DNA of 64,000 nt. Source: Thermophilibacter provencensis (GTDB lineage Bacteria; Actinomycetota; Coriobacteriia; Coriobacteriales; Atopobiaceae). The stretch lies in NCBI RefSeq assembly GCF_030372065.1, contig NZ_JAUDEA010000007.1:58939-122938 (forward strand), given 5' to 3'. This document shows positions 8,480-19,528 of this stretch, piece after piece (within the stretch, counting starts at the first letter, position 1; the number at the start of each line of letters is the position of its first letter). A program made the position numbers and the translations under genes. Below the pieces are notes generated by a model. It worked only from the letters and a program-made list of their open reading frames with translations. It had not been told where the DNA came from and searched no databases.

Positions 8480-8560
8480 CGTGACGATCTTGCACCACGG
8501 CACCGTGCCGAGAAGTGCGCTTTAATAGAAGGCCGTCCACGCCAACCAACCGGGAGACAC

Positions 8561-9700
8561 ATGCAATCCTCCTCGCAAGCACCACGCATCCACGCGCTTG
8601 ACGGCCTTCGAGGCGTTGCCTGCGTTGCCGTGCTGCTGCTTCACGTGGCAGTGATGCTCGAGCTGTGGGGCCCGGAGGGGCCGTACCCGCTCATACCGGG
8701 CGCTCCGGCCGTGGTGGTGTTCTTTGTGCTCTCAGGCGTGGTGCTCACGCTTGCGCCCCTTGCGCGGATGCGCGCGGGGGAGCGCTACGACTGGCTCGGC
8801 TACTTCCCGCGTCGCATTGTCCGGCTGGGCGTGCCGCTCGTGGCGGCGGTTGCCCTGGGCATCGTGGCGGGATACGTGGCATGGCGCATGGGCTCCACGG
8901 GGCGCTCCGCCGTGGCAATCGACTTTGCCGGAACCCCGCAGCGCATCGTCCATGACGTCCTCATGCAGTTTGACGTGCTCTTCTTTGTGTCGGATGACAC
9001 CGTGACCCTCTTTGGAGATCCTCTCGTGCGCGTGAACTCGCCCGTGTGGTCCATGGGCTGGGAGCTCTGGTTCTCGCTTACGCTTCCGCTTGCGGTGGCG
9101 TGTCTCGCGCGCGTCCGCAGGGACGGGGCGGCGGCTCTGGCCATTCTTGCGGGCATCTTCGTCTCTCATTGGTGCGGGTACTTTCCCCTGCGCCTGTGTC
9201 TGACGTTTTGGCTCGGCGTGCTGCTCGCCAAGCACCTGGACGAGCTTTCACGGACGCACTTGGCGCCCGCGGCGGAGGTTGGCGCGCTTCTTGCCCTGCT
9301 CGCCGTGATCGAGCTTGCTCAGGCCGTGCGGGCGGGGCTTCTCGGGCAACTTGGCGCCCCTCCTGAGGCCGCGCTGCAGACGCTCATGAATGCCGCCTGC
9401 GCGGGGCTGGTGGCACTTGCCATGACGGACGGCCTCGTGCGCCGTGCCCTCTCCACGCGCCCGGCGCGCTTTTTGGGAACGGTGTCCTTCTCGCTCTACT
9501 TGTCGCACTCCCTTGTGATCGGGGCGCTCGAGGCGGCGCTCCCCCTTGCCGGCGTGACGGCTGGCTGGGCGCAGGCTGCGGTGGCTCTTGTCCTGTGCAT
9601 GGCCGTTGCCGTTGTGTTCTGGCGCCTTGTTGAGCGGCCGGCCATCGACCTCTCGCGGCGCGTGGGGATCGCGCTAGGCGAGTCCGCTCCGCTTGGTTGA
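8561..9700 (+). CDS. Acyltransferase 3 family membrane protein (OafA/YrhL-like)
   Basis: 379 residues with about ten membrane segments. The N-terminal signature HALDGLRGVACVAVLLLHV contains the conserved arginine and histidine of family 3 acyltransferases, and VVFFVLSGVVLT and RFLGTVSFSLYLSH follow. These enzymes O-acylate cell-surface sugars in the membrane. The substrate is unknown. ATG 8561 with GGGAG upstream marks the start of the homology; an in-frame extension to 8417 is unlikely because it would run through the terminator. Confidence 0.8.
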   Translation: MQSSSQAPRIHALDGLRGVACVAVLLLHVAVMLELWGPEGPYPLIPGAPAVVVFFVLSGVVLTLAPLARMRAGERYDWLGYFPRRIVRLGVPLVAAVALGIVAGYVAWRMGSTGRSAVAIDFAGTPQRIVHDVLMQFDVLFFVSDDTVTLFGDPLVRVNSPVWSMGWELWFSLTLPLAVACLARVRRDGAAALAILAGIFVSHWCGYFPLRLCLTFWLGVLLAKHLDELSRTHLAPAAEVGALLALLAVIELAQAVRAGLLGQLGAPPEAALQTLMNAACAGLVALAMTDGLVRRALSTRPARFLGTVSFSLYLSHSLVIGALEAALPLAGVTAGWAQAAVALVLCMAVAVVFWRLVERPAIDLSRRVGIALGESAPLG

Positions 9701-9769
9701 GACTCTGTCCGGGCGGGGGAGTACACTTCTCTTTATGAAATGTACCCCCACGTACGGAAGGGAGCTCAG

Positions 9770-12256
9770 ATGAGAAACGCTTTGTGGCGCCGCCCGGTGG
9801 CCGGAGCCGCGCTGGCCGTTGCCCTTGCGGGAGCGGCGCTTCTCGGCACCCCCATGGTTGCGCGTGCGGACGCGCCGCTTCTTGATGGCAAGGCTGCGGC
9901 GCCCGTGACGGACGAGGCGGCAACCAAGGAGAGCGTGGACGCCGAGAAGGACCTCGTGCCAGATGCCTATGGCGCGACCTCGGGTGCGTCTGCAACACGT
10001 TCGGGCGGCGGTGCCGGGGGCGCGAGCGGTGACCTCGTGTCCGGGGAGTTTACGTATTCTGTCCTCAGTGACGGCACGGTATCGATCACCGGCTACACCG
10101 GCAACGGTCCGAGCCTCGTGTTTCCTTCCTCAATCAGCGGCAAGCGGGTGAAGGTTATCTCGCTGAGCACGGTTGCGGACAAGCAGGCCGTAACGTCCGT
10201 GACGATACCTGAGGGCGTGGAGACGATCAACAGCAGGTCGTTCTACGGCTTTGACAATCTTGCCTCCGTCAAGCTTCCGAGCACATTGACCTACATAGGC
10301 GATGAGGCGTTTGTTCGCTGTGCGTTTACCGGCGTCGAGCTGCCGAGTGGCTTGAAGACGCTCTCCGACCGCGCCTTCTGGGGATGTCCCAACCTTACCT
10401 CGCTGACCATTCCCGCGGAACTCGAGCCCATGGACTACTCTGTTGGCTACAGCGGCCCGGCGTACAGCTATCAGCGGGACTACTCCTACAACCCTGTCGT
10501 GGATTGCAAGAGTTTCCAGGGATTCAAGGTGGCGGCGGGGTGCAAGAACTACTCCGTGCGCGACGGCGTGCTGTTCTCCAAGGACGGGAGCGTGCTCTAC
10601 GGCTATCCGTCTGGGCTGACCGCGTCATCCTACGCGGTGCCCCAGGGCACGCGTGTGATAGCCTCCGAGGCCTTTGTCGCAAACGATTACCTGAGCCAGG
10701 TCTCCTTGCCCTCCGGGCTTGAGAAGATTTGTTACTGGGCGTTCTATGGCGTGCCTCTCACGTCCGTGAGCCTCCCCGACAGCGTGACCGAGGTTCAGGA
10801 AGGTGCGTTCGAGACGTGCGAGTGGCTGACGTCGGCGCGTCTCTCATCGGGTATGAAGGTGCTGCGCGACAAGGTCTTCTCGGAGTGCACCCGGCTCTCT
10901 TCCGTTACCAATGCCTCAGGCATTGAGCAGTACGGCTTCTGGTCGTTCCACAACTGCTCCTCGCTGCGCTCCATTGAGTTTGGCGACAATGTCAAGCGCA
11001 TCGACGGCTCGACCTTTGACGGGTGCGACTCCTTTGCCACGCCCATGCCGAGCTATCTCACACAGACGGCGTCCGGCAACTACGTCAAGCACGATGAGAC
11101 CGTCTATGTGAGCGGCACCGAGAACTACGACTACGCAAAGCAGGTCGTGGACCTCGTGAACCAGGAGCGGGCCAAGAAGGGCGCCGCGCCGGTGACGATT
11201 GACGCCGAGCTCACCGAGGCTGCCATGCAGCGTGCCGCGGAGTGCGCGCTGAACTTCTCGCATACGCGCCCGGACGGGGAGGACTGCTTCAGCATCTCTG
11301 CGCGCATCTCCGGCGAGAACATCGCCGCGGGGACGAGCACGCCTGAGGCCGTCATGAACCAGTGGGTCAACAGCCCCGGGCACTATAGCAATATCATCAA
11401 CTCCCGCTGGTCCTCCATGGGCGTGGGCAGCTTCAAGGTGGGCGCCGTCACCTACTGGGTGCAGGTCTTCTCCGAGAGCGACGCTACCGGAGCGGTCCCG
11501 AGCGGAACCAAGGACGTGACGGCCACGATCAAGCTCATGTACGACGTGGTCCCCTATGAGGGGTCCGGCTTCAACCTCAACAGGGCGCAGGAGAATCCGG
11601 AGCCGCTTAACGCTGGCGAGACGTACGAGCTTGTGGTGGGCATTTCCAACCCCGGGTGGGACAGGGTCTACTGCCCCACGGACGCCAAGGGGTACACGTG
11701 GACCTCGTCTGACACCAGCATTGCCACGGTTGGTTCCGATGGCGTGGTGAAGGCGGGCAACAAGGCAGGGAAGGTGACGATAACCGCAACGTCTGTTGGT
11801 GGCTACACCTGGTCCAAGACGTTTGAGGTGTCCACGAAGGCTTCCTCTTCTCGCGTGATGTATCGCCTCTACAACCAGTGGAGCGGCGAGCACCTCTATA
11901 CCTCGGACGCCTCCGAGCGCGACAGCCTCGTGCGCATTGGCTGGACCGCAGAGGGCGAGGGCTGGACGGCGCCCGCTTCCGGTGACCCGGTCTACCGCCT
12001 GTACAACCCCTACGCGCCCAAGGGTGACCATCACTACACCATGAGCAAGAACGAGTACGACTCGCTTGTGAAGATCGGCTGGATTGGCGAGGGCGTGGGC
12101 TGGTACTCGGCGGGCAAGGACGGAAAGCCGCTCTATCGTCTCTTCAACAAGTACGTTGACAGCTGCACGCACCACTACACCGCGAGCGCCGGGGAGCGCG
12201 ACGCGCTCGTCAAGATTGGGTGGACCTCTGAGGGAATTGCCTGGTACGGCGTCTGA
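9770..12256 (+). CDS. Secreted multidomain surface protein: LRR_5 (BspA-like), CAP, Ig-like and DUF5648 repeats
   Basis: 828 residues. A signal peptide ends near MVARADAP (about residue 29). Residues about 97-427 are BspA-type leucine-rich repeats (VTIPEGVETINSRSFYG, LTSVSLPDSVTEVQEGAF). A CAP/SCP domain covers about 453-573 (VDLVNQERAKKG ... GENIAAG ... VNSPGHYSNI). An Ig-like segment (WTSSDTSIATVGSDGVV) follows, then three C-terminal DUF5648-type repeats (YRLYNQWSGEHLYTSDASER ... IGWTAEGEGW). No sortase motif or transmembrane anchor is seen, so the C-terminal repeats may hold it to the wall. Likely a host- or matrix-binding protein. The start follows AGGGAG. The repeats recur in the gene at 25631. 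Confidence 0.85.
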   Translation: MRNALWRRPVAGAALAVALAGAALLGTPMVARADAPLLDGKAAAPVTDEAATKESVDAEKDLVPDAYGATSGASATRSGGGAGGASGDLVSGEFTYSVLSDGTVSITGYTGNGPSLVFPSSISGKRVKVISLSTVADKQAVTSVTIPEGVETINSRSFYGFDNLASVKLPSTLTYIGDEAFVRCAFTGVELPSGLKTLSDRAFWGCPNLTSLTIPAELEPMDYSVGYSGPAYSYQRDYSYNPVVDCKSFQGFKVAAGCKNYSVRDGVLFSKDGSVLYGYPSGLTASSYAVPQGTRVIASEAFVANDYLSQVSLPSGLEKICYWAFYGVPLTSVSLPDSVTEVQEGAFETCEWLTSARLSSGMKVLRDKVFSECTRLSSVTNASGIEQYGFWSFHNCSSLRSIEFGDNVKRIDGSTFDGCDSFATPMPSYLTQTASGNYVKHDETVYVSGTENYDYAKQVVDLVNQERAKKGAAPVTIDAELTEAAMQRAAECALNFSHTRPDGEDCFSISARISGENIAAGTSTPEAVMNQWVNSPGHYSNIINSRWSSMGVGSFKVGAVTYWVQVFSESDATGAVPSGTKDVTATIKLMYDVVPYEGSGFNLNRAQENPEPLNAGETYELVVGISNPGWDRVYCPTDAKGYTWTSSDTSIATVGSDGVVKAGNKAGKVTITATSVGGYTWSKTFEVSTKASSSRVMYRLYNQWSGEHLYTSDASERDSLVRIGWTAEGEGWTAPASGDPVYRLYNPYAPKGDHHYTMSKNEYDSLVKIGWIGEGVGWYSAGKDGKPLYRLFNKYVDSCTHHYTASAGERDALVKIGWTSEGIAWYGV

Positions 12257-12278
12257 TCTGTGAGGTCACCTTAACGCT

Positions 12279-12311
12279 GGGGCCCGGCACCGAGATATGG
12301 TGCCGGGCCCC
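12279..12311. terminator. Strong hairpin between convergent genes
   Basis: GGGGCCCGGCACC (12279-12291) pairs perfectly with GGTGCCGGGCCCC (12299-12311). There is no T run on either strand, but the 13-bp GC stem between the surface-protein gene and ilvC could stop transcription from both sides. Confidence 0.5.
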
Positions 12312-12327
12312 AACCAATATCAAGGAC

Positions 12328-12352
12328 TGTTACGAAGGGACTGTCCCAAATG
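12328..12352. repeat. Family E repeat, copy E2
   Basis: GTTACGAAGGGACTGTCCC followed by AAATGT matches the inverse of E1 at 6614 and lies 8 bases before the ilvC stop. Confidence 0.55.
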
Positions 12353-12359
12353 TGCTGGG

Positions 12360-13358
12360 CTAGTCCTTCTTGATCCAGGAGAACATCGAGCGGATCTTCT
12401 CGCCGGTCTTCTCGATGGGGTGGGAGTTGATCTCCTCGCGCTTCTCGAGCAGCCACTTGTGGCCGTTGTTGCAGTCGTCAACAAACTCCTGGGCAAACGA
12501 TCCGTCCTGGATGCGGGCCAGGATCTTCTTCATGGCCTCACGGGACTCGGCGTTGATGACCTGCGGGCCGGCGTAGTACTCGCCATACTCGGCGGTGTTG
12601 GAGATCGAGTAGTTCATGAAGTGGATGCCGGACTCGTACATGAGGTCGACGATCATCTTCATCTCGTGGTAGACCTCGAAGTAGGCCAGCTCCTCGGGGT
12701 AGCCCGCCTCGGTCAGGGTCTCGAAGCCGGCCTTCACGAGCTCAACGAGGCCGCCGCACAGCACCGCCTGCTCGCCGAAGAGGTCCTCCTCGGTCTCCTC
12801 CTTGAAGGTGGCCTTGATGATGCCGGAGCGGGCGCCGCCGACGCCCCAGCAGTAGGAGAGGACGATGTCCCAGGCGTCGCCGGTGGCGTCCTGGTAGACG
12901 CAGGCGAGGTCGGGCACGCCGGAGCCCTCGGTGTACTGGCGGCGCACGATGTGGCCCGGGCCCTTGGGGGCGCACATGATGACGTTGACGTCCTCGGGGG
13001 CCTTGATGTAGCCGTAGTGGATGTTGAAGCCGTGAGCGAAGGCGAGGGTGTCGCCGGGCTTGAGGTGGTCCTTGATGTGCTCCTCATAGACCTTGGGCTG
13101 GGTCTCGTCGGGGACGAGCATCATGATGACGTCGGCCTCCTCGGCGGCGTCGTCCATGCTCATGACCTTGAGGCCGGCCTCCTGTGCGGCCTGGGCGGAC
13201 TTGGAGCCCTCACGCAGGCCCACGCGGACGTCAACGCCAGAGTCCAGGAGGTTCAGCGCGTGGGCGTGGCCCTGAGAGCCGTAGCCGATGATGGCGACCT
13301 TCTTGCCCTGGATGACGCTGGGGTCCACGTCCTTCTCGTAATAGATGTCGACGGCCAT
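12360..13358 (-). CDS. ilvC: Ketol-acid reductoisomerase
   Basis: 332 residues, the class I length. It converts acetolactate or acetohydroxybutyrate to the dihydroxy acid with NADPH and Mg2+. The Rossmann motif [17 protein letters not shown], the acid cluster near [19 protein letters not shown] and the C-terminal [16 protein letters not shown] segment are present. The start at 13358 ([10 protein letters not shown]) follows AAAGGAG. Last gene of ilvDBNC, 65 bp after ilvN. Confidence 0.97.
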   Translation of the reverse strand: MAVDIYYEKDVDPSVIQGKKVAIIGYGSQGHAHALNLLDSGVDVRVGLREGSKSAQAAQEAGLKVMSMDDAAEEADVIMMLVPDETQPKVYEEHIKDHLKPGDTLAFAHGFNIHYGYIKAPEDVNVIMCAPKGPGHIVRRQYTEGSGVPDLACVYQDATGDAWDIVLSYCWGVGGARSGIIKATFKEETEEDLFGEQAVLCGGLVELVKAGFETLTEAGYPEELAYFEVYHEMKMIVDLMYESGIHFMNYSISNTAEYGEYYAGPQVINAESREAMKKILARIQDGSFAQEFVDDCNNGHKWLLEKREEINSHPIEKTGEKIRSMFSWIKKD

Positions 13359-13423
13359 GTTCTTCTCCTTTGTTTGTGGGGCCGTATGTACCGTTTGGGT
13401 CAAAAGCGAAGCTTGCCTTTGAT

Positions 13424-13903
13424 CTATTGAGCGCCGCGCGACATGGCGATCTTGCCGGTGCGCGTGAGCTGCTTGATGCCGTAGCTGCGGAAGAGGTCCT
13501 CCATCGCGTCGAGCTTGCTCGCGGTGCCGGTGGCCTCGATCGTGAGTGTGTTCTTGCCCACGTCAACCACCTTGGCACGGAAGACGTTGGCGATTTCGAT
13601 GACCTCGTGGCGGCGCTCAGGCGAGGACTGCACCTTGAAGAGCACGAGCTCGCGCTCGACGGCCTCCTCGTAGGTGAGGTCGGAGATCTTGTAGACCGAG
13701 ACGAGCTTGTGCAGCTGCTTGGTGATCTGCTCAAAGCCCACCTCGTCGGCCTCCACGATGATGGTCATGCGGGAGAGGCTCTCGTCTTCCGTGGGAGCGA
13801 CGGTGAGCGACTCGATGTTGAAACCACGACGGCTGATGAGGCCCGTCACGCGGGAGAGCACGCCCGGCTTGTTCTCAACGAGAACGGAGAGCAGGTAGTT
13901 CAT
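13424..13903 (-). CDS. ilvN: Acetolactate synthase small (regulatory) subunit
   Basis: 159 residues. An N-terminal ACT domain ([30 protein letters not shown]) would bind valine for feedback inhibition, and a C-terminal ALS_ss_C domain follows ([20 protein letters not shown]). ATG 13903 shares one base with the ilvB stop (TGATG), and a GTG one codon upstream is an alternative start. Confidence 0.96.
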   Translation of the reverse strand: MNYLLSVLVENKPGVLSRVTGLISRRGFNIESLTVAPTEDESLSRMTIIVEADEVGFEQITKQLHKLVSVYKISDLTYEEAVERELVLFKVQSSPERRHEVIEIANVFRAKVVDVGKNTLTIEATGTASKLDAMEDLFRSYGIKQLTRTGKIAMSRGAQ

Positions 13904-15783
13904 CACTCATCAACTCCTTCGTGGGACGGCTTGACGCGCGGTCGTCCCGCCTCGCCAAAGCCCTTCTCGGTGACGCGCACGCCGCCGAGCGTGACGTCGA
14001 GGGCGCCGATGATGTCGTCGATCGGCGCGCCGGGCGCGACCATCGGGTAGACGGTCTGTGCGGCGGGGATGACCACGTCGAGGAGGTAGGGCTCGTCGGA
14101 GGCGAGCATCTCGTCGAGCGCGTCGTTGACCTCCTCGGGCTTGGTGATGCGCCGCGCGCGCCAGCCGTAGGCGTCGGCGAGCTTCACAAAGTCCGGGTTG
14201 TCCGCAAGCTCGGTGAACGAGAAGCGGTCGTTGTAGAAGAGGTGCTGCCACTGGTGGACCATGCCGAGCGCGCGGTTGTCGATGATGAGCACCTTGACCG
14301 GCACGTCGTTGATCTTGGCGGTGGCCATCTCCTGGCTGTTCATCTGGAAGGAGCCGTCGCCGGCGATGCAGACGACCTGCTCGTCCGGGCAGCCGATCTT
14401 GGCGCCGATGGCGGCGGGGAAGCCAAAGCCCATCGTGCCGAGGCCGCCGGAGGAGATGAAGGTGCGCGCGTGCTCGCGGTGGATGTTCTGCAGGGCCCAC
14501 ATCTGGTGCTGGCCCACCTCGGTGGTCACGATGGAGGCGTGCGGGTCGAGCTTGTCGGAGAGGGTCTCGAGAAGGACCTCGGGCGCGATCTTGTCCGGGT
14601 AGTCCGCAAAGTCGGAGGTGTAGAACGGCCAGCGCTCGCGCCAGCTGAAGACCTCGTCGCGCCACTTCTCGCAGACGGAGGTGGCGCCCATCTTCTCCAG
14701 GCGCTCGTTGATGGCGGAGAGGACCACCTTGACGTCGCCCACGATGGGCACGTTGGGGTTGATGATCTTGCCGATCTCCGCCGGGTCGATGTCGATGTGG
14801 ATGATCTTGGCGTGCGGCGCGAACTCGTCCACCTTGCCGGTCACGCGGTCCGAGAAGCGCGCGCCGCAGGCGATGATGAGGTCTGACTCCGTGACCGCCA
14901 TGTTGGCGTACTTGGAGCCGTGCATGCCCACGGGGCCGAGGTTGAGCGGGTTGGAGCAGGGGATGGCCGCCTTGCCCATGAGCGTGGTGACCACGGGGAT
15001 CTGCATGCGCTCGGCAAGCGCCACGAGCTCCGGGCAGGCGTGGGAGGCCACGATGCCGCCGCCCGCCATGATGAGGGGGCGCTCCGCCTGGCAGATGAGC
15101 TCGGCGGCCTGCTTGACCTGCTTCGCGTTGCCCTTGTAGGTGGGGCGATAGCTCGGGATGTCAACGCTGTCGGGGTAGTGGAAGACCATCTCGGAGCCGG
15201 AGAGGTCGCTCGGGATGTCAATGAGGACGGGGCCCGGGCGTCCGGTCGAGGCGATGTAGAACGCCTCGCGGAAGGTCTTGGTGAGCTCGTCGGTGGACTG
15301 CAAGAGGAAGCTGTGCTTGACGATGGGCATCGTGATGCCCACGATGTCGGACTCCTGGAAGGCGTCCGTGCCAATGACGCCGCGCGTGACCTGGCCGGTG
15401 ATGACGACCATGGGCACCGAGTCCATGTAGGCGGTGGCGATGCCCGTGACGGTGTTGGTGGCGCCGGGGCCGGAGGTAACGAGCACCACGCCCACCTTGC
15501 CCGTGGCGCGCGCGTAGCCGTCCGCCATGTGGGTGGCGCCCTGCTCGTGGCGGGCGAGGACGTGGCGGATCTTCTTGGAGTCATAGAGGGCGTCGTAGAT
15601 CTTGATGGCCTGGCCCCCGGGGTAGCCAAAAATCGTGTCCACACCCTCGGCCTCGAGGCAGGCGATAATGGCCTGCGCGCCGGTCATGGTCTTGCCCTCG
15701 TGCTCCGTCTTGCTTCCCGGGCCAAACGGACGCCCCTCGATGGCGCGCTGGCGCCGGGCGATCTTCTCCTCAACGGTGATCAT
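13903..15783 (-). CDS. ilvB: Acetolactate synthase large (catalytic) subunit
   Basis: 626 residues. A thiamine-diphosphate enzyme that condenses two pyruvates, or pyruvate with 2-oxobutyrate. E80 in [18 protein letters not shown] activates the cofactor, and [16 protein letters not shown] with a later N is the Mg/ThDP motif. About 35 residues precede the usual family start ([16 protein letters not shown]), a modest extension. ATG 15783 overlaps the ilvD stop (ATGA), so the operon is translationally coupled. Confidence 0.97.
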   Translation of the reverse strand: MITVEEKIARRQRAIEGRPFGPGSKTEHEGKTMTGAQAIIACLEAEGVDTIFGYPGGQAIKIYDALYDSKKIRHVLARHEQGATHMADGYARATGKVGVVLVTSGPGATNTVTGIATAYMDSVPMVVITGQVTRGVIGTDAFQESDIVGITMPIVKHSFLLQSTDELTKTFREAFYIASTGRPGPVLIDIPSDLSGSEMVFHYPDSVDIPSYRPTYKGNAKQVKQAAELICQAERPLIMAGGGIVASHACPELVALAERMQIPVVTTLMGKAAIPCSNPLNLGPVGMHGSKYANMAVTESDLIIACGARFSDRVTGKVDEFAPHAKIIHIDIDPAEIGKIINPNVPIVGDVKVVLSAINERLEKMGATSVCEKWRDEVFSWRERWPFYTSDFADYPDKIAPEVLLETLSDKLDPHASIVTTEVGQHQMWALQNIHREHARTFISSGGLGTMGFGFPAAIGAKIGCPDEQVVCIAGDGSFQMNSQEMATAKINDVPVKVLIIDNRALGMVHQWQHLFYNDRFSFTELADNPDFVKLADAYGWRARRITKPEEVNDALDEMLASDEPYLLDVVIPAAQTVYPMVAPGAPIDDIIGALDVTLGGVRVTEKGFGEAGRPRVKPSHEGVDE

Positions 15784-17444
15784 GAGAGGTATGCCCCCTT
15801 GTCTGCGCTCGTGACCAGCTTTGCGTAACGGGAGAGGACTCCCGTGGTGTACTTGGGCGCGGGCGGCTCCCATGCGGCGCGGCGCTCGGCGAGAACGTCG
15901 TCTGCGACGCGCAGCTCGAGCGTGCCGGTCTGGATGTCGATGTCAATGATGTCGCCCTCCTGGACGAGGGCGATCGGGCCGCCGGCGGCCGCCTCGGGGG
16001 AGACGTGGCCGATGCACGGGCCCTTGGAGGCACCGGAGAAGCGCCCGTCGGTGATGAGCGCCACCGAGCTCGCGAGCCCCATGCCGCAGATGGCGGAGGT
16101 GGGGGTGAGCATCTCGCGCATGCCGGGACCGCCCGAGGGGCCCTCGTAGCGGATGACCACCACGTCGCCGGGATTTATCGCCCCGCCAAAGATGGCCGCG
16201 CAGGCCTCCTCCTCGGAGTCAAAGACGCGCGCGGGGCCGCTGTGCTGCCACATCTCCGGCGCGACGGCGCTCTTCTTGACCACGCCGCAGTCCGGTGCGA
16301 GGTTGCCGCGCATGACCTTGAGGCCACCGTCGGGGGAGTAGGCGCTGTCCACGCTGCGGACGACCTCGCCGTCCACGGGTGGGCACTCCGCGACCCACTC
16401 GGCCATGGTGCCGTGGCAGGTGAGGGCCGTAAGGTCGAGGTGGCCGGTGCGGCCGAGCTCGCCGATGATGGCGGAGACGCCGCCCACGTCGTTCAGGTCC
16501 TGGATGTGGAGCGGCCCTGCCGGCGCGATGCGCACGATGTTGGGCGTCTCGGCGCTCGCGCGGTCCCAGTCCTCCATGGTGACGGGGCAGCCGGCTGCCT
16601 GAGCGATAGCCGTGAGGTGGAGCATCGTGTTGGTGGAGCCGCCAAAGGCCATGTCGAGCACCATGCCGTTGTGGATGGCGGCGGGCGTGAGGATCTGGCG
16701 GGCCGTCACGTTCTTCTCGACGAGCTCCATGACTTTCATGCCGGCCTGCTTGGCCAGGCGGATGCGCTCCGAGTAGACGGCGGGCACGGTGCCGTTGCCG
16801 GGCAGTGCGATGCCGAGGGCCTCGGCGAGGCAGCAGATGGAGTTGGCGGTAAACATGCCGGAGCAGCTGCCGCAGGTGGGGCAGGCCGTGCCCTCGAGCC
16901 AGGAGCACTCCTCCTCGGTCATGGTGCCGGCGGTGACCTGGCCCACGGCGTCGAAGAGAGAGTTGAGGTCGGTCTGGCTGCCGTCGCGCCCGCGGCCGGC
17001 GAGCATGGGGCCGCCGGAGACGAGCACGGTGGGGATGTCCAGGCGCGCCGCGGCGATGAGCATTCCGGGGACGATCTTGTCGCAGGAGGGGATGAGGACC
17101 ATCGCGTCGAACTGGTGGCCCTGGACCGCGCACTCAACGCTGTCCGCGATGACCTCGCGGCTCGTGAGGCTGTAGTGCATGCCCTCGTGGTTCATGGCGA
17201 TGCCGTCGCAGACGCCGATGGTGTTGACCTGCAGCGGGGTGCCGCCGGCCATGCGCACGCCCGCCTTCACGGCGTCGGCGATCTGCTGGAGGTGAAGGTG
17301 TCCGGGGATGACCTCGTTCTGGGCGGAGACCACGGCGACGAGCGGGCGGTCCAGCTCCTCGTCGGTGAGGCCGTCGGCCTTGAGCAGGCTGCGGTGCGGC
17401 GCGCGCGCCAGGCCCCGCTTGATTGCGTCGCTTCTGAGTTCCAC
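15780..17444 (-). CDS. ilvD: Dihydroxy-acid dehydratase
   Basis: 554 residues. An iron-sulphur dehydratase that makes the 2-oxo acids of valine and isoleucine. The cluster cysteines fit C79 (IGVCDG), C121 (PSCDK) and C194 in [11 protein letters not shown]. The C-terminal [20 protein letters not shown] is typical. The start is GTG 17444 after GGGGGAA. First gene of ilvDBNC; it is preceded by about 350 bp of leader and then repeat array A1. Confidence 0.97.
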   Translation of the reverse strand: MELRSDAIKRGLARAPHRSLLKADGLTDEELDRPLVAVVSAQNEVIPGHLHLQQIADAVKAGVRMAGGTPLQVNTIGVCDGIAMNHEGMHYSLTSREVIADSVECAVQGHQFDAMVLIPSCDKIVPGMLIAAARLDIPTVLVSGGPMLAGRGRDGSQTDLNSLFDAVGQVTAGTMTEEECSWLEGTACPTCGSCSGMFTANSICCLAEALGIALPGNGTVPAVYSERIRLAKQAGMKVMELVEKNVTARQILTPAAIHNGMVLDMAFGGSTNTMLHLTAIAQAAGCPVTMEDWDRASAETPNIVRIAPAGPLHIQDLNDVGGVSAIIGELGRTGHLDLTALTCHGTMAEWVAECPPVDGEVVRSVDSAYSPDGGLKVMRGNLAPDCGVVKKSAVAPEMWQHSGPARVFDSEEEACAAIFGGAINPGDVVVIRYEGPSGGPGMREMLTPTSAICGMGLASSVALITDGRFSGASKGPCIGHVSPEAAAGGPIALVQEGDIIDIDIQTGTLELRVADDVLAERRAAWEPPAPKYTTGVLSRYAKLVTSADKGAYLS

Positions 17445-17793
17445 GTTCCCCCTCGCTTTCTCTTGTCGGTGTGAGAAATGCGAGGCGTGGCCTCGAAGCC
17501 GTCACGGTGGCCGCCGGCGCGCGGTACTTCTCGGCGCGATCGCGGGGTTGGCCCGCTGCTCGGCGCGGAGGTTCTCGCGAGCTGCTCGAGGGAGTCTTCG
17601 GGGCCGTCCGACGCGGGTTCTCACGCTGCCCGCTCGCTGTGTGACGGATGCGGCCCGTACTGGCCCTGTCATCGCATTTGCTCAGTGGGGCTACTCTACG
17701 CGGGGCGTGTTTCCGCCCCGTGACCGCCCGCGAACGGTATCGTTTCCACGGCGAGCGGCGGCTTTGCGCGAACGCCGCCCGCCTGGTCCTCAT
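17445..17793 (-). other. Upstream region of the ilv operon, no clear regulatory element
   Basis: About 350 bp between ilvD and array A1. A hairpin CGGGGCG/CGCCCCG occupies 17701-17720. A minus-strand frame of about 56 codons starts at an ATG near 17674 but is Arg/Ala-rich without runs of Ile, Leu or Val, so it is not a convincing attenuation peptide. No T-box or other riboswitch core was recognised. Confidence 0.4.
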
Positions 17794-18173
17794 GCCGAGA
17801 ATAGTCAGCCTCTGTGCCGCTTTTCAGAAAGCGTGCCGAGAATAGCGGCCCTCTGTACACTGCCTCCCGCGGAGGCGCCGAGAAATCCCGGAGGCTGTAC
17901 CAGACCGCCCGGCTCGGCGCCGAGAAAACCTCGCTTCTGTATCGCTTTCCGGAAAGTTTGCCGAGAAAAACCGCCCCCTGTGCCGCGGGCTACCGGACGG
18001 CATGTGCCGCGCCGGTACAGAGGGGCGCATTTCTCGGCGCCATATCGGAAAAGTGGTACAGACCCCGTTTTTTCTCGGCGCGGGAGAGAGGTGCGCCAGG
18101 AGCCGCCGGTACAGACCACGGATTCTCTCGGCACGATGCCGTAAAACCGGTACAGCCCCCGGATTTTCTCGGC
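17794..18173. repeat. Family A array A1: nine 25-nt units, five forward then four inverted
   Basis: Every unit is exactly 25 nt and fits GCCGAGAA-N10-CTGTACC. Forward units start at 17794, 17835, 17877, 17919 and 17960; inverted units start at 18014, 18055, 18108 and 18149. Start-to-start distances are 41, 42, 42, 41, 54, 41, 53 and 41, close to four or five helical turns. Two of the 16-17-nt spacers are themselves palindromic, for example CTTTCCGGAAAG. The array ends 14 bases from the ilvA stop. A transcript would fold into a long imperfect hairpin. Confidence 0.93.
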
Positions 18174-18187
18174 GCTTGTGACGTGCG

Positions 18188-19408
18188 CTACAGCGAGGTC
18201 TGGACCAGCGTTGGCGTGAGGCCGGCGGCCTTGAGGGCGTCGACGATCTCGTGCTTGTGGTCGGTGCCAAAGGCCTCGATCGTAACGCGCAGCTCAACGG
18301 CTGCGTTGCGGTTGGTGCTCACGAACTGATTGTGCTCCAGCTTGATGACGTTGCCGCTCTTCTCGGCAATGACCTGTGCCACGCGCACGAGCATGCCCGG
18401 GCGGTCGGGGAGCAGCACGCTCACGGTGAAGATGCGGTCGCGCATGATGAGGCCGTGCTGTACCACCGAGCTCATCGTGATGACGTCCATGTTGCCGCCG
18501 GAGAGGATCGAGACCACGCGCTTGTTCTCGGCCGGGAGGTGCTTGAGCGCCGCCACGGTGAGCAGGCCCGAGTTCTCCACGATCATCTTGTGGTTCTCCA
18601 CCATGTCGAGGAAGGCCACCACGAGCTCGTCGTCCGGCACGGTCATGACGTCGTCGAGGTTGTCGCGCAGGTACGGGAAGACCTTGTCGCCCACCTCCAG
18701 GACCGCGGTGCCGTCCGCGATGGTGTTGGCGCTCGGCAGGCGCATGGGGTGGCCCGCCTCGAGCGCCGCCGTGAGGCTCGGCGCGCCAGCCGGCTCCACG
18801 CCGATGACGCGGATCTTGGGGTTGTAGAGCTTGGCGAAGGTGGCAACGCCGCAGGCCAGGCCGCCGCCGCCCACCGGCACGAGGATCGTGTCCACGAGCG
18901 GCAGCTCAGAGACGACCTCCATGGCAATGGTGCCCTGGCCCGTGGAGACCGTCGGGTCGTTGAACGGGTGGATGAAGGTGTAGCCGCGCTCCTCGGCAAG
19001 CCGCAGCGCCTCGTCGCACGCCTCGTCGTAGACGTCGCCGTGCAGTACGACCTCGGCGCCGTAGTGCTTGGTGCGCTCCACCTTGATGAGCGGCGTGGTC
19101 TCAGGCATCACCACCACGGAGCGGGCGCCCGCGCGCGTGGCGGCAAAGGCCACGCCCTGCGCGTGGTTGCCGGCGCTCGCCGTGATGATGCCGCGCCCCA
19201 GCTCCTCGGGGGAGAGGGTGGAGATCTTGTAGTAGGCGCCGCGCACCTTGTAGGCGCCGGTGCGCTGGAGGTTCTCGGGCTTGAGCCACACGCGGTTGCC
19301 CGTCTGCGCCGAGAAGTGCGGGCTCTCCACGAGCTTGGTCTCAAGCGTGACCTCGCGGACCTTCTCGGAGGCCTCCTCAAACGCCTCGAGCGTGAGCATC
19401 TCGGCCAT
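18188..19408 (-). CDS. ilvA: Threonine ammonia-lyase (threonine dehydratase)
   Basis: 406 residues. A PLP enzyme that deaminates threonine to 2-oxobutyrate, the first step of isoleucine synthesis. The PLP lysine is K54 in NLQRTGAYKVRGAYYKI, and the phosphate loop is PVGGGGLACG. A single C-terminal ACT domain (SVLLPDRPGMLVRVAQVIAEKSGN) suggests allosteric control; it is the short TdcB/IlvA form rather than the long two-ACT enzyme. ATG 19408 is best spaced from AAAGGAG; ATG 19411 is also possible. It is separated from the ilv operon by the A1 array. Confidence 0.93.
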   Translation of the reverse strand: MAEMLTLEAFEEASEKVREVTLETKLVESPHFSAQTGNRVWLKPENLQRTGAYKVRGAYYKISTLSPEELGRGIITASAGNHAQGVAFAATRAGARSVVVMPETTPLIKVERTKHYGAEVVLHGDVYDEACDEALRLAEERGYTFIHPFNDPTVSTGQGTIAMEVVSELPLVDTILVPVGGGGLACGVATFAKLYNPKIRVIGVEPAGAPSLTAALEAGHPMRLPSANTIADGTAVLEVGDKVFPYLRDNLDDVMTVPDDELVVAFLDMVENHKMIVENSGLLTVAALKHLPAENKRVVSILSGGNMDVITMSSVVQHGLIMRDRIFTVSVLLPDRPGMLVRVAQVIAEKSGNVIKLEHNQFVSTNRNAAVELRVTIEAFGTDHKHEIVDALKAAGLTPTLVQTSL

Positions 19409-19528
19409 CATGCGCTCCTTTGCTAGTTGGTGACGGCGCGCGTCTTGGCGCGTCGGGGATGTTTTGGTCTGCCTATAGTAGTCCTCGCCGGGACGCACGC
19501 GTCTCGGCGCGCGAGAAGGGGGCACACA